A stretch of 64,000 bases of DNA from Tetrahymena elliotti 4EA. Taxonomy: Eukaryota > Ciliophora > Oligohymenophorea > Hymenostomatida > Tetrahymenidae. The stretch spans positions 570,291 to 634,290 of the forward strand of contig JH720335.1 in the NCBI GenBank assembly GCA_000231825.2, written 5' to 3'. Under the pieces are notes generated by a model that was given only the letters and a program-made list of their open reading frames with translations, was not told the origin of the DNA and searched no databases. The first letter of the stretch is position 1. Each line of letters begins with the position of its first letter. Below, one piece after another: positions 38,151 through 50,593 of this stretch. The translations under genes were made by a program, and so were the position numbers.

Positions 38151-39289
38151 AAGTTAATTAGATACAAATTTATTACTTTTTTAAGTGTCTAAATTTTATC
38201 AATGTTTTAAGCTTACACAAGAGAACAACTTTAAATTCTTGAATAAATATGTAAACAAAACGTTTACTCAATTTTTCTGTTTTAAAAAATTTAGCATGTA
38301 GAAAATTAAGAGATAATTAAAGAAATACTTCCTTGAAGTTTGAAGCTTGATGCTTGTGATTTCTAACAATTTTAATGCTTTATATTACAACATTTTAAGT
38401 GGTCGAACAAAGAAAATACTTGTAATAGTGAAATATAATGTTCTGATAGAAAATTATGTTTATTCAAATTTTCAAAAAAATACAAATCATAAAAATAATG
38501 CTATTAGGATTATCTAATTCGACGCTCAAAGTATATTAGCATATCCCTTTAATACAGTTACCAATTACCATACATGCAATACAATTTACATTGTAAATAT
38601 CTTGAAATAGAGACAAATAATAAATAGATATTAAATTCATATCAAATTTACAGGAGCATAAGTAATAGAAAGAAATTACAGAATTAATTAATAAAAGAGA
38701 AAAGGTTAGTTGAGTAGTACATTTAAATAGAATTGAACTGTAATTAATTGCATAAATAGAAACAGAACTAATTAAACTAAAATTAATAGACTAAGATAAT
38801 AATAGTAAGATTTTTCTAATTTTAATCTCTCAAAGTATTTCTACACTAGATTAATTTCTCTTATCAATCTTTTAGTTGTAGATCTTTATTCAATACATAA
38901 TAAGTTAAATGCATGTCTAAAAAATTACATAATAATTTAAGAGTTAAAATTCTAAATAAATCTTACCTTTTCCTTTTCTAAAATTGAAATTTCTTCCACA
39001 TAATTATTGGCTTTTACATATATTGCACAAAATGAAAACTTTCATCAAATTTCATCAAAATCTTTTTCAAAGCCTACGTTTAATATTCAAAAGCAGATCT
39101 TTTTATTCATTTCTAGATTATTTTTCCTTTCAATATTTAAATCAGTACCACATACATTTTAGAAAGAAAAAGCTAAAAAAATAAGGAGCTAAAACATTCA
39201 ATAATTAAAAAAAGTAAATTTCTTGCAATCACTATTGTAATCAAATAATGATAAAAATTTATTCAACTTTTAAAATTAATGATGTGTAC

Positions 39290-39670
39290 AAATTTTTTTA
39301 TTGCAACTTAATATCAAATCGAATAAAAATAGAAAATTCCAGTGATTCGTAAATATTAATCAAATCAAATTTTGTTGCATGTCCAACAAATACTCTAAAT
39401 GAATATTCAATAAAATTAAATGAATGAAATTTTTTTGTAATTGATGTTGGCTGATATAAAAATAGAAAATTCGAATATTCAATAAAATTAATCGAATAAA
39501 TTTTTGTTGCAATTTGATATTGCTTGCAATAAGAATATCAAATTAAATTTTGTTGCACCTTAATGCTGCTTGGAATAAGAATAGAAAATTTGAAGATTAG
39601 ATAAAATAAATTAAGTAAAATTTAGTTGTTTTTTGTTATGAGTTGGAATAAGAATAGAAAATTAGAATAG
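39290..39670 (+). repeat. degenerate minisatellite, unit roughly 70-80 bp
   Basis: Five to six diverged copies of a pattern containing AATAAGAATAGAAAATTCGAA, then an AATAAAATTAA stretch, then AAATTTTGTTGCA and a TTGATGTTGCTTGG-like segment. The phrases AATAGAAAATT and TTTTGTTGCA recur at about 39330, 39370, 39460, 39505, 39550, 39580 and 39650. Copies vary in length and base content, so the array looks old. No coding potential was seen. Confidence 0.5.
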
Positions 39671-42600
39671 TACATACAAGTAATTGAATTAACATTTAAT
39701 AATTACATATTAAATAAATATCTCCAATTAATCATACAGAAGTTATATATCACTTTACTTTTGAATTCATTCAAAATAGATTAACAAAAACTTAATGATC
39801 AAGGAGAAAATAATTAAAAATATCATTTTATAGATATCTCTTTTACTCATCTAAAAAGTAAAAACCAAACTTAAATGTTCTTCATCTATTTAAATGTTTT
39901 AAAGCTATTTAGAAATTAAAATTTTTTTTCACCTGTTTCTTGTGGTTTTATCAAAAGAAAAGAATTAATCGGATAACATAAGACTGGCTTTACTTTTTTT
40001 TGATTTCATACAAGTTAAGATGCTTATCATTCTCAAATCTAACTTAAAATAAAAAACATCTATGTAGGATACCTATATTTAACTTTTTCATCCTTAATTC
40101 TTTGAAGATTTCATAATAAAGATCAAAAAAACAAAGAAGAAGAAATCTAAAAAAAGAATCTAGAGATGTACTTTTTGTTTCAAAAATCATAGCTTCTTAA
40201 TGATTAATTTAAAGGAAAAAAATACAAAACACCTATTTTTACAAATATCACAAATTCTGTTTAGATTATTGATATTCTTACAAATTTTATTGAATTTACT
40301 TTTTTACAAAAGTTTTAATGGTAATAATCATTTGAATCCGATGAAATAAACAAATAATACTAAAAGATCTAATTAATACTAATTTATTTACAATCAGCAA
40401 CAACATATATCTTCGATATATCCCTCTTTTGATAGACTGACTCTATTTACAAATTTATTAATGTTTATTTTCCAAAAACCTTTCTTAAAGCAAAATAAAG
40501 ATTTTAATTAGTGATTTTTATAGATAGATTCAAGATTTCTAAAAGAGGATTTTTTTTAAAACAATAAATGATTGATTACAAATATTATATTATAATTTAA
40601 TTACTAAAATCCATGATTATTATGAATAATTAACTTTATTCAAGAATAAAGAAAAAAGTCAGAGATTTCTTTATTGAGAGACATTAAGTATGAAAAATAT
40701 TCATTTTTTAGGAATAAATTACTCTTTAAAATGCTTTTAATAGATTTTTTTCTTAATTTATGTGTTCAAAAACTTGGATTAAAGCTGATTTGTATGCATA
40801 AAATGAATAATATTTAAGCTTTGGATGTATATGAAAAATATACTTAACTTTTTTGTGGTTCATTAAAGAAATCTAGAATCGTGTTTAATTTAAAAAATGC
40901 CTTACAGTTAACAAAAACAAATGGATATTTTAATGCTTCAGTAGTTTTTATTTTTTTCTTTCATGATTTATTAGTAGAACCAAAAAAACTTACTCTATTA
41001 ATTATTAAATTTGCTTGTTTAAATGTCTTTTAATAGAAAATGAATTTGATTGCATATATCCAACATTACGTATAGATATAAAATCATACATATATTCTTC
41101 TATTTCTACTTCAAGGTTATACTAATTTAAGGATACTAATCATATGATAAGATTAAATGTAAGATTTAATTTCAAAATCATTAACTCCCTCATAAAATCA
41201 GCTCATAAATTTTCAAATTCAAAATTTATAATACTATTCTATTTTATTTAAGTAAGATTATTATAATTACCACAACAAAGATAAGAATCTTTTTTAAATT
41301 AAAAAAGAAAAAAAATATTGTTTCCTTTTTATCAGTGTAATCTATGCATTAATAATCAATTAATCAGCGCTAGCTTTGAAGTTTAATAAGTTTATGGTGA
41401 ATATTGTTTAAATCCAGATAATTCAATTTTTCTACAAAAATACTAGTAACATTATGAACTATTTTTTCGAAATAAAAAAATCTTACTAATTTCATTAATT
41501 TATTATTAAAACTTGATTGTTAAATTAACTAAGTAAGTAAGTAAATTTCTTACAAAACCAACTTTCAAAAGCCAATTTAATATTTAAAACGTTAGTAAAT
41601 AAACAAAATCAAACCTAAGCAAGATCTAAAAAAATATAATTTGATATAACAATTAGAAGATTCTTGCGAAAATATTTTTAAAACAAAAAAAATTTTCTTT
41701 TTCTTTCAGTAGAAAAATATGTGCCAAAATAAGAATATTTAGTCATATTTTTCTTTTGCTAAACATAAAATTTAAATTATTTATTTATTTTTTAAATTAT
41801 ATTTAGAGGGGTATGATTATCATATAATAATGGCTTATATTGTCTTTAAATCATCATCTTTAAAAGAATATTTCGTTTGCTAATCATTCATTTAAGTTAG
41901 ATTTAAAATTTCTAACAATAAAAAAAATAATATTATTGATGATAATTTTAACTTTACTTAAATAGTTTGATAGAATATTTTTTACTTATTTAACGATATT
42001 CCTAATTTAATTAAAATTTTGCAGACTATTTTATCTTTTGAAATTAATCTTTTTATCAATATTAGGAAAAATATTTTAAATAATTGATCATTTTATATTT
42101 TTGTATCAAAAAATATGATTTTTATATGTCTTTTCTTTGAAATGTACAAATTTGATTTTATATTCTAATTATCTTTCACTTTCGCTATTAATTTTATTTA
42201 AAATCAACAGTTCTATTTATTTAGCTCAAATCATATATTTTATAGTTTGAATTAACAAAATACTACTTTTAAAATATTTATTTTATTTTAGTTTTTTCAA
42301 ATTAACTAATAAATTAACTATTTGCTGACATATTTGCTCTTAAAAGTTAACATTTATTCTAATTATTTAAATCAAATTTTTAATTCGAATTTATATTTCA
42401 ATAACTAAATTTAAATTCTAATTCTTTTTTCCTTTTACTCTTATCATTCAATCTAAAATTTTCAGTTTTACAAAATATATTTTTTTAGTTTAAATAAAAT
42501 GGATATAATAAAGATATTTGTACAGGGTCACTTTTAAATATTAATATTTCTTGGTTTAAATTTTATTATTAATCTGATAAAATTTTAGTGATAAACACAC

Positions 42601-43250
42601 ACATCTATTAGAAATTTATGTTCTCCCAAAATATTATATATATTTTATAATTGTATTTTTTATTTTAAAAAAGATAACAAGTATTTAATCAATATTATTT
42701 CAATTAAAACTTAAATTAAAGAGAAATTATTTTTTTTTACTTTTTTGTTTTTCATTTTTGTCAAGATAAATAAAGATTTTAGAATTGAAGTAAAATAATT
42801 TGAATTAACTAATGAAGCCAATTTGAGTAACTTGCATAAAGTATTTTGAATCTAAATCAGTTATTTATGTAGTAACTACAGAGAAATTTCTAATTTACAA
42901 ATAAAAAATGTTGGAAGATAAGCTAGAATTTATTAATTTATAAAAATATAAAATAAAAAAGAAGGAGCAATTTAATTTTATTGATATAGAAATTGATGTG
43001 ATTATTTAATACTAATCAATCATTTATGTCTTGTATGCATAAAATTTATTTTAAACAAGCTAATTTATTGAATAAATAAAAAATTAGCGCGGAATATTCA
43101 GTTGAATTTTAAATTTGATAAATCAAGTTTTTCAAAATAAATATAATGCAATCAATTAATTTTGTAGTAAGATTTTTATTAGCAAATTTTATTAATAATC
43201 ATTAATTTTTTTTATTAGTAAATAAATACAAATAGATAAATATATTTCAA

Positions 43251-45026
43251 ATGAAGTTGGCAAATAATCAAAGCTTAGAAAGCCAAAATAATAGCAGGAA
43301 AGACGAGCTTTGCAAGATACACAAAAGAACATTAGAGTTTAAGTGCATTAATGATAAATGCAAATTTTTTAATTAAAATGGATGTTCGAAATGCTTACTT
43401 TAGGGTTAAATACATTATAATTGTGATATAATTACCAAAGAAAGTGATGAAGAAAATAGCTAAAATTCAAAAAGGACTATGATAATTTCTGAATTCGATA
43501 ATTAAATGAATTTTTTTATGAAGGAAGTTAATACTTATTTAATAAAGATAAAAGAGACTATTCTTAAATAGATTTAACTAGGAAAAGAAGAAGCTTTAGA
43601 AAAAGCTACTCATTATATTGAGATGTTTTAAGATGTCAATTACTCAAATGGAGATTAAAAAAATCAGTAGTTAAGTGATGTTTTCTTTTAACTAGAAGAA
43701 AATTAAGAGTTTTTAGAAGACTATTAATCTACTCATAGTTCTAAAAGTAAGTAGACAAGTTAGAGTCATTCTAAAAATAATGAATCAGTTTTAGATTAAT
43801 CTTCTCAAAGTTTAAATGCACCATCTTTATCTATATCATCTAATAATAGTGTTAGGAAAAAAGTATTATTAGCAAGTAGCCAAAGAAAAAATGAATAAAT
43901 TAGAAATTCAGAAATGAATTCCTCAACTTCATAATCTCAAATCATTTCCTCATTTAATTAATCATCTCCATTTGTTCCAAGTTAAATTTAATCAAGAATT
44001 GGTAGGTCAGAGACTTAGACAACCAAGCAAATGTCTTTAGGAGACTTTAAATTCAAGGATATTTCGAAGTTTTAAATAAAAAGTGACTATCTTGAAGATT
44101 TTTGCTTGTTTGAGACATCGCATAATTTGGGTTAGGAAGCTAATTAATAGATTATGAGGGATTTTAGTAGTTAGAGATAAATGACATAGAAGCAATACTT
44201 TTTAATAACAAGATGCTAGAAACAAGCTCTTCAAGTATTTAACTTGTAGAAAATGAAATAGGAGAGAGTGATTAGCTTTACTAATGATAATGAAATCATG
44301 CAATTTAAGCAGATTAGTGAAACTGATGTGGTTATTTTTAGCCCAAAAAATAGATTCTTTTAAATACAAAGTATTTTTGTTGAAGAGGGGTTTTTGTAAA
44401 TAGATTTTAAATTCAGTATTGATTGCATAGAGTGTGATAAAGAGTAGTAACTTATCTTTATCGGACATCAATTAGGAAAAATATCAGTTTGGGATATGAA
44501 AAGCTAATAAATAATTATAGAAAGCAATAAAATACATTCTAAAAAGATAATTTTGATGGATTATTGTGAAGGAAAATTGATAACATGTTGCGAAAGTGGA
44601 TCTGTAAAAGAATTCTTGTTTAATAAAAATGTGCGAGAGCTTAGACTGAAATACATTTTCAGAAAAGAAATTCTTTCAGATTCAGAGCTGGAAAGAATAA
44701 CTTTCATAAAAATAATAAATGAAAACACAATCTTGGTTCAGTTAGGAGAAGAATTTATAGAAATATATCAAAATGGTGAAAAGCAAAACGAAGAGTGCCT
44801 AGACTTTTTTACTTGTCTACAAAATACAAAAGTTTATGACAAAAGATATATAATAATGAAAAATCTAGAGAAAGAAAATACCTTCTAGATATTTGATTTC
44901 AAGAGTTTTTCATTCATAAGAAAATCTATCTCTGTTTAAAATTCAGATCAAGAGGTCATTGGAGCTTTCTTTATCAACAACTCAATCATGCTTCTTTTAG
45001 ATGAAGTTATCATCAAATACTCTTGA
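43251..45026 (+). CDS. B-box zinc-finger protein with C-terminal WD40-like propeller region (591 aa)
   Basis: Single exon from ATG 43251 to TGA 45024-45026. Residues 21-58 hold paired Cys/His: C21-x2-H24, C32-x4-C37, C45-x2-C48, then H55 and C58, a B-box-like zinc site (seen as CKIHKRTLEFKC). About 90-150 are helical. About 150-275 are Ser/Asn/Gln-rich and probably disordered. From about 300 on, the sequence alternates short hydrophobic beta-like segments. One clear WD-type unit is GHQLGKISVWD (Trp about 414), followed by a diverged partner around LITCCESGSVKEF. A B-box joined to a beta-propeller suggests a scaffold that recruits partners. No RING is present, so ubiquitin-ligase activity is not supported. 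It is distinct in sequence from the B-box protein at 2785. Confidence 0.82.
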
Positions 45027-45274
45027 AAATAAGATTAATGCCAGTCACATTATAAATATTTTCCTTTACTTATGCAATATTAATAATTATATTAAGAACT
45101 AACTAACTTAATTAATTAAGTAAATAACTAAATAATAAGAAAATCAATTTATTTCATTCTTTATTAACTAAAATCCTACAAAAATTTTCCCTTTTCTTTA
45201 TAATAATGCTCCTATCTAAATGTTATATGTTGTATTTATATTAAATTTTTATTTTACAAATGTAGATTTAAAAT

Positions 45275-45523
45275 TCATTCATCCATTTTTACATACTTTA
45301 TTATTTTAAACATGATTGATTACCTCTTTATGATTATTATTTCCCAAAATTCTATCAAACTTAGGTAAGTATCAAGTTTAGGGTTGATTTCGAGGCATTT
45401 CTAATATGATTTGATGGCTTCATCCAGATCCAGTATGCCTTTCTTCATATAAGCATTTCCTAGATTGTAGTGGCAATTATCTTTTTTAGGATTGATTTTG
45501 AGGTATTTCTAATATGAGTATGC
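45275..45523 (-). pseudogene. TPR-repeat gene remnant
   Basis: On the minus strand an 83-codon frame ending at TGA 45277-45275 carries tetratricopeptide repeats: SYQKYLKINPKKDNCHYNLG, then NAYMKKGILDLDEAIKSYQK, then CLEINPKLD. The alternation of N-P, A-Y and Y-Q-K positions is typical of ciliate TPR families. Upstream there is no ATG. A possible acceptor AG sits just before codon 1 (right of 45523), but the adjacent DNA is an (AT)n run with no further exon. The C-terminus after the repeats is short and Ile/Lys-rich. It is most simply a fragment of a TPR gene left by duplication, although a last exon of an unseen gene is not excluded. Confidence 0.6.
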
Positions 45524-45964
45524 CTTAATATAAAAAGTAATTATATATATATAGAAATGAATCCTTAGATTCAGCTAAATATACATAGTACAAGATTAAT
45601 AATAATTTATAACGTTGATATTTTATTTTTCATAATGTCTCTGAAAAGTAATTTGACATTTTTAACCATTAAAAACCATAAAAATAATTTAAAATGATAT
45701 TAGAATAAACTGAATCTCTTTAACTTTTAATTTAGAAATTCATAAAAAAAATTTTCCAAATCAATTTATTTAGAGATCCTTTCAAATAATAGAAAAATTT
45801 AAGAAGATGAAATTGAGAATATTTTTTTTATTTTTAAAATAAAAAACTTGTTTAATAATTTTAAGAAAGCAATTTTCAATTTTGTAAATAAATATTTTTA
45901 TTTAAAATTGTAAAACTTTACATAGAATAAAGTGATAAATTAAGTAAATAAATAAATAAAAACA
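45524..45964. other. AT-rich gap, nothing recognised
   Basis: About 440 bases between the TPR remnant and the end of the membrane-protein gene. It contains a short (AT)n tract at 45541-45554 and otherwise plain A/T sequence. Confidence 0.5.
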
Positions 45965-47821
45965 TCAAAGATCACTATTACTGATACCGATATCATTTGT
46001 GTTAGAAATTCTAGACTGGATCATAGAACCTCTTTGCTTTTCATTAAGCTCAAAGTTGATTTACTGTTAGAATTATTACTGTATTTACTCTATTTCATTT
46101 TGTTGTTTTGAATTTAAGGGGTTGTCATACCACTAAGCAGTTTATGATTGATTGTTAACTCCTTAAAATATTTAGTTCACGCTTTATTTTTTATTTTTAG
46201 TGGCTAGTTTTCTTTTTGTAACTAAAGAGAATTCTAAATTATTAGAAATATCTTTTTGATTTTACTAGCTTTGGTTGTTTTCATCGTCTTCAGTAGTATC
46301 TTCTTGGTTATTGAGATACTACCAGGCTTGACGTAAATTAGTTAAAAGATCAGGTAAAACACTAATTAATTCCGCTGAAGCATAAATAACACTTATAATA
46401 ACTGATATCATCAAAAAAACAGCAAAAAACCATGATAATGTTATGAGCCCACTTCTATTTTAGATTAGTGAATTGCCTAAAATTTTGTATACACCAATTA
46501 AAATAATAGTAACGATCACTACTATAGTGTATAGAATGTAGGCTATATAAATTCTTGTTTTGGTTATGCTTAAGCAGATAGTAACCATTAAGGTGTATGC
46601 TATAAAGATAATCAAAAGCATAATTAGACTTGTATCAGGCGAAGTAATACCAACAACAATAAAAGAGATAAAAATAAGTTTAACAAATAATTGAATGCAG
46701 ATTAGATTCTTATTTACAAGAGTTTTTCTCTTCAGTCTATCAAAATAGGTGTTATATTTAGGATTGCTCATTTCTTGTACTTATATAGTCCAGTTAATTG
46801 CAAATATCATGAAAAACACCAAAACTGCTAGGCCTATTAAAGCTATCAATGTTAAAGCAAAGCTAAATTAGTTGAAAGAGTTTGAAAAACTAACTTTTTA
46901 GAGCTGCAACAAAGCATAAAAGATCATTTCACATATTGTGATTGTGATTAACCTGACAATTATGGTATATCTTTTTTGGTTTATAAGGAAAATAAATCCA
47001 CTTTTATAGCGCTTTAATTTTTAAATGATCACAAAAAATGAAATGACAGATCCTATTACTATGTATAATATTATCAGTGACATCATATTATAAAGGAAAC
47101 TGTAGCTAAATCCCATCAAAGGTAATTTTGCAGGAGATGTAATATTTTAATCAGGAACATTTAATATTTGAACAGGTGAGTATTAACCATTCGAAAGCTT
47201 TAGATATTCATTGTAGTTAAGTGTTCTACCAAAAAGAATGCCTAAATTCAAGTTTTGTAATGTGCTTAAAACAACATCCATAATACCAGTGAGAGGTATA
47301 TTTAAAATTCTTAAGAAGCCAATCAATTAAAAGTTATCAAAAATAATAAATGTTAGCAAATGGTGACCTGATGCAGCAAGCAAAACCAGCAAAATGATAA
47401 GAATGATGACAAAAATAGACATTATAATTTTAACAGCTATTAATAAAAGAAAATGGATAATGATAAAAATCAGAAGAAGAAAAAGAATTAAAATGAAATT
47501 AAGTTTAAATAAATGAATTTTAAAGAATTTAAAATAATAGATTTTACCATCATAAGAGCTACTCTTTTTAGAGCATTCTTATTCCAAAGTTTCTTCGTAA
47601 TCACTAAAACATGGACAACTATTATAAATAGATTCGTTTAGAAGAGTTTCTCCCCTACCTTTAAAACATAAGGTGCAGGAATTAGAAGAATTGACTTCTG
47701 AGCATGCTGAGCAACCCAGGTAACACTTACTTGAATTATTATCAGCTGAAATAATTAAAATCTAGCTAGATATCAAAAGTAAAAAATAACAGATTTAGTG
47801 AAGTTAAATGTTCTTCTTCAT
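45965..47821 (-). CDS. multipass membrane protein with short Cys-rich ectodomain (618 aa)
   Basis: Single exon from ATG 47821 to TGA 45967-45965. The N-terminus MKKNIQLHQICYFLLLISSQ looks like a signal peptide. A Cys-rich segment follows (residues about 32-85, CYLGCSACSEV...SCTLCFKG...CPCF), resembling the juxtamembrane ends of ciliate furin-like repeat proteins. Then come about nine or ten hydrophobic helices between residues 100 and 500, with two adjacent ones at 103-150, and loops containing Arg/Lys-rich turns such as DRLKRKTLVNK. The last 110 residues are cytosolic in style: acidic, then Gln-rich, ending NDIGISNSDL. No transporter or channel signature was recognised. A surface receptor or transporter-like protein is inferred from topology alone. 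Confidence 0.85.
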
Positions 47822-48579
47822 TTGCTTATTTATTTTAATTTATAATTTAATAATTATATGTATGTATGAATCAATCAAAATTTTTGGCATATTTGTGGAT
47901 AATATTATTCTTAAATATTTGAGGTAGCAAATGCAATACATACAAACATAATCTTTTAAAGTATGCCAAACAGTATTTTAAAAAAATATTTATTTCACTT
48001 CAAATACTTCATCATAATACAAAAAATCATCCATAAACATTTCAATGCAATTGATTACATTTTTGTTTCTTGGTCATATGATAATAATTGATAAGACAAG
48101 GTAATGTAATAAAAATAGTTAGAAATTTGATATTATCTAAATCTATTGATAAGATGATATTTATCTAAACGTTATATCTAAATGATAAATAATTTTTATT
48201 GATAATAAAATAAATAGGTAACTCTTTATTTTACTAATACATAAAATAATAATGTTTTAAGCAATTTAACGAAAAAAATTGCTTTATAAGTAAGTAATAA
48301 AATAAATAATCAACAAATAATTTTATTTTTTGATTTTAGTCTAACCAAAAATCAAGCTGAAGTTATGAATTTAAATAAAAAATTGAAAATCTAATAAAAA
48401 TTATGAAATATTTCAGTCAAAATACTTCTGAAAATAATAAATAATCATTGATTATTATTGTTTATTATTTGGCGTTAATTGCTATTTTAAATCTTTTTAA
48501 AATAGAAAGCAATTTAGAATATGTTTATATTTAGGCATTTTAATACAAATATGATAAAGCTTTGCATATTATAAAAATA

Positions 48580-48728
48580 GACACAATAATTAATAATTCT
48601 ATTAGTTATTTAGTGACTTGGGAACTCTTATTATATATACCTTCTTCAGTTATTATATATCCAATAACCTCGGTGGTCATACTAATTAACGTGCCCCGCT
48701 GAGGCAAGTTATAGTCAGGTTAGGGTAC
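48580..48728 (-). pseudogene. coding-like relic beginning VPQPDYNLPQRGTL
   Basis: On the minus strand, starting at the conserved GTACCCTA motif, one ciliate-code frame reads VPQPDYNLPQRGTLISMTTE and continues VIGYIITEEGIYNKSSQVTK. This composition is strongly protein-like against the surrounding DNA. There is no ATG before it and no neighbouring exon, and the frame then fades into Ile/Leu-rich translation. It is probably a fragment of a gene or a mobile-element ORF. A similar DNA motif occurs at 30756-30784. Confidence 0.4.
48693..48728 (-). repeat. GC-rich dispersed motif, copy 2
   Basis: Read on the minus strand this is GTACCCTA...AACTTGCCTCAGCGGGGC, sharing GTACCCTA, AACTTGCCT, CAG and GGGC in the same order with 30756-30784. 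Copy 2 is longer by about seven bases between shared blocks. Confidence 0.35.
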
Positions 48729-50593
48729 AATATAAAATAAAATTTTGGATTATTTATACTATTTTTTATAATATAAATTTCTCAAAAATTAAACAGAGAA
48801 AAAATAAAATTATTATTTTTGTATCAAGCAAGTAAACATAAAATATATTTTTTATTAAAATTACTGTAGTTTGTAAAATAATTTATATTTATTATGTTTA
48901 GTTATTTTTAAATTAAATTGTTAACAAAATTATTCACTCTCTATGGATTGACATCACGGACAAAAGATTTATCCTAATATAAATAACATAAATTTAATAG
49001 CAAAAAACAAACCAAATAGCTAACTAACCAGCAAAGAAGAAAAAAATTATAAGATTTTTTTTGAGTTGAAGGAAATTTTGAGTAGATAAAGAATTTACTG
49101 TTTAGCATTTAGAAATAATTGTTTGTTATTATTTGCTTTTTCTAAACTTAGTTAGATAATTATGAAAATAGAGTGATGTTAATTTTTTATAATTCTTGGA
49201 TAGTAACTTAGTTTATTTATTTACGAGTTTTTTTATTTTAGTAAATTGTAATCTTATACACTGATTAGAGAGAGAAAATTTTAGCTAGTTCTGATTTGAA
49301 TTAACTGAAAAAATAGAAAAATAAAATTTTTACTTAGAAATAAAGAGTAGATTTTTATAGTTTTAAGTTGTTCGGAGAAATATTTAAATAGAAATAAATA
49401 AGCTTTATATTAATTTTAGTAAAATAGAGATAGAATGTTGATTGATTGTTAAATTTAATTACATTTTGTTTGAAATTCAAAAAATTAGGGTGTTGTTGAA
49501 AATGTCCGAAATAGAAAATTTTATCTATTTGTTTACAACAATCTGGGAATAAAATGACTAGTTTACAAGTAAAAAATTTTAAATCAGAATATATTAAATT
49601 AAAGTAAAATTTTAAAGAATTTTTGTTTTGATAATCTATGCTTATAGAATAAACTTAATATACTAGGCTGCATCACTTTTTTATTTCATTATTAAGAAAC
49701 TATTTTTTTTTAAAAAAAACAATAACTGTGTTTCTTATCTATTTAGAATTACTTGATATTTTAATGAAAAATATTCTATTTACATAAAAAGTTTATCAAA
49801 TATTTTGATTAAAAAGTAATATTGAGTGATTATTTTAACTATTTTTACTTAAATTAGTCCCTTTATCATAATATTTTTTATTCCATAATTGCCAATTTAA
49901 AAAAAATTCTTGAAAATTGATTTTAATTAATAGCCTGAATTTTATTATCCCTTTGATTAAAACATAAATAAAATTACAAATTATCTATTTTAATTATCAT
50001 CTTGCATTTAAAAAAAATATACATTTATGCATTTGTGATTTAACTTTGCTTATTTGGATTTCTCTTAAATTTTGTAAAATTTTGCTATCCTTTTATTTAA
50101 AAATATTCTAAGTATGATGGTTTGTCTTATAAAAAGTAAAGGTAAAATATTAGATAAATTTTAGAGTGTTTAAACGCTGTTTTTTTTTTTGAGTGAATCA
50201 GATTTGAATATTTGCTATTGATAATAAATAAAGTAGCAAGTTAGTTATCTATATTTATTATCTATTAGCTAGCATTAATTTATGATTAAGTTTTATTTGG
50301 CTGAATTTCTTAGAGGCTTTACGAAAGTTAACAATCACTTTTATTTAAAAAAAATACAAAGTCTTATCATTGAATGAAAAGTAAAGACAATTAGTAATTG
50401 ACATAATTTTGTATAAACATGGTAAATAGAATTTTTATTAGACAAAAGCTAAAGATATTTTTGATATTTTCATAAATTATTTCAATTTTTTGTATAAATT
50501 AAAGTCTTTAAGACTTCCCTCAAATAAATTATAATTAGAGCCAGTTTTTAATTTAAAAAGTATACTTAATTTATCATTAAACAATAGTTTTTT

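Larger units (their letters stand above)
36466..43250. other. 6.8-kb gene-poor region
   Basis: The largest gap in the window, between two divergently oriented genes. No gene could be supported. It contains a (AAAT)n microsatellite (36646-36671), an imperfect tandem duplication (37780-38150) and a degenerate minisatellite (39290-39670). A frame at about 37360-37660 reads protein-like for some 95 codons (from FVEYPSYQFFDKITTLPILM), but it has no start or splice sites and is Q-rich only because TAA and TAG are sense. Parts right of 40 kb were read for coding patches only coarsely. Confidence 0.4.
47822..50593. other. 2.8-kb AT-rich intergenic region with one gene-like relic
   Basis: Between two minus-strand genes. 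Apart from the patch at 48580-48728 the sequence is A/T tracts without coding-like frames. No RNA genes were recognised. Confidence 0.45.

Noticed and set aside
44553..44888. 111-codon standard-code plus-strand ORF as a separate gene
   Set aside because: It is an internal part of the B-box/WD-like protein at 43251-45026, in the same frame.
46460..46771. 103-codon standard-code minus-strand ORF as a separate gene
   Set aside because: It is only the TAA/TAG-free part of the 618-residue membrane protein, in the same frame.
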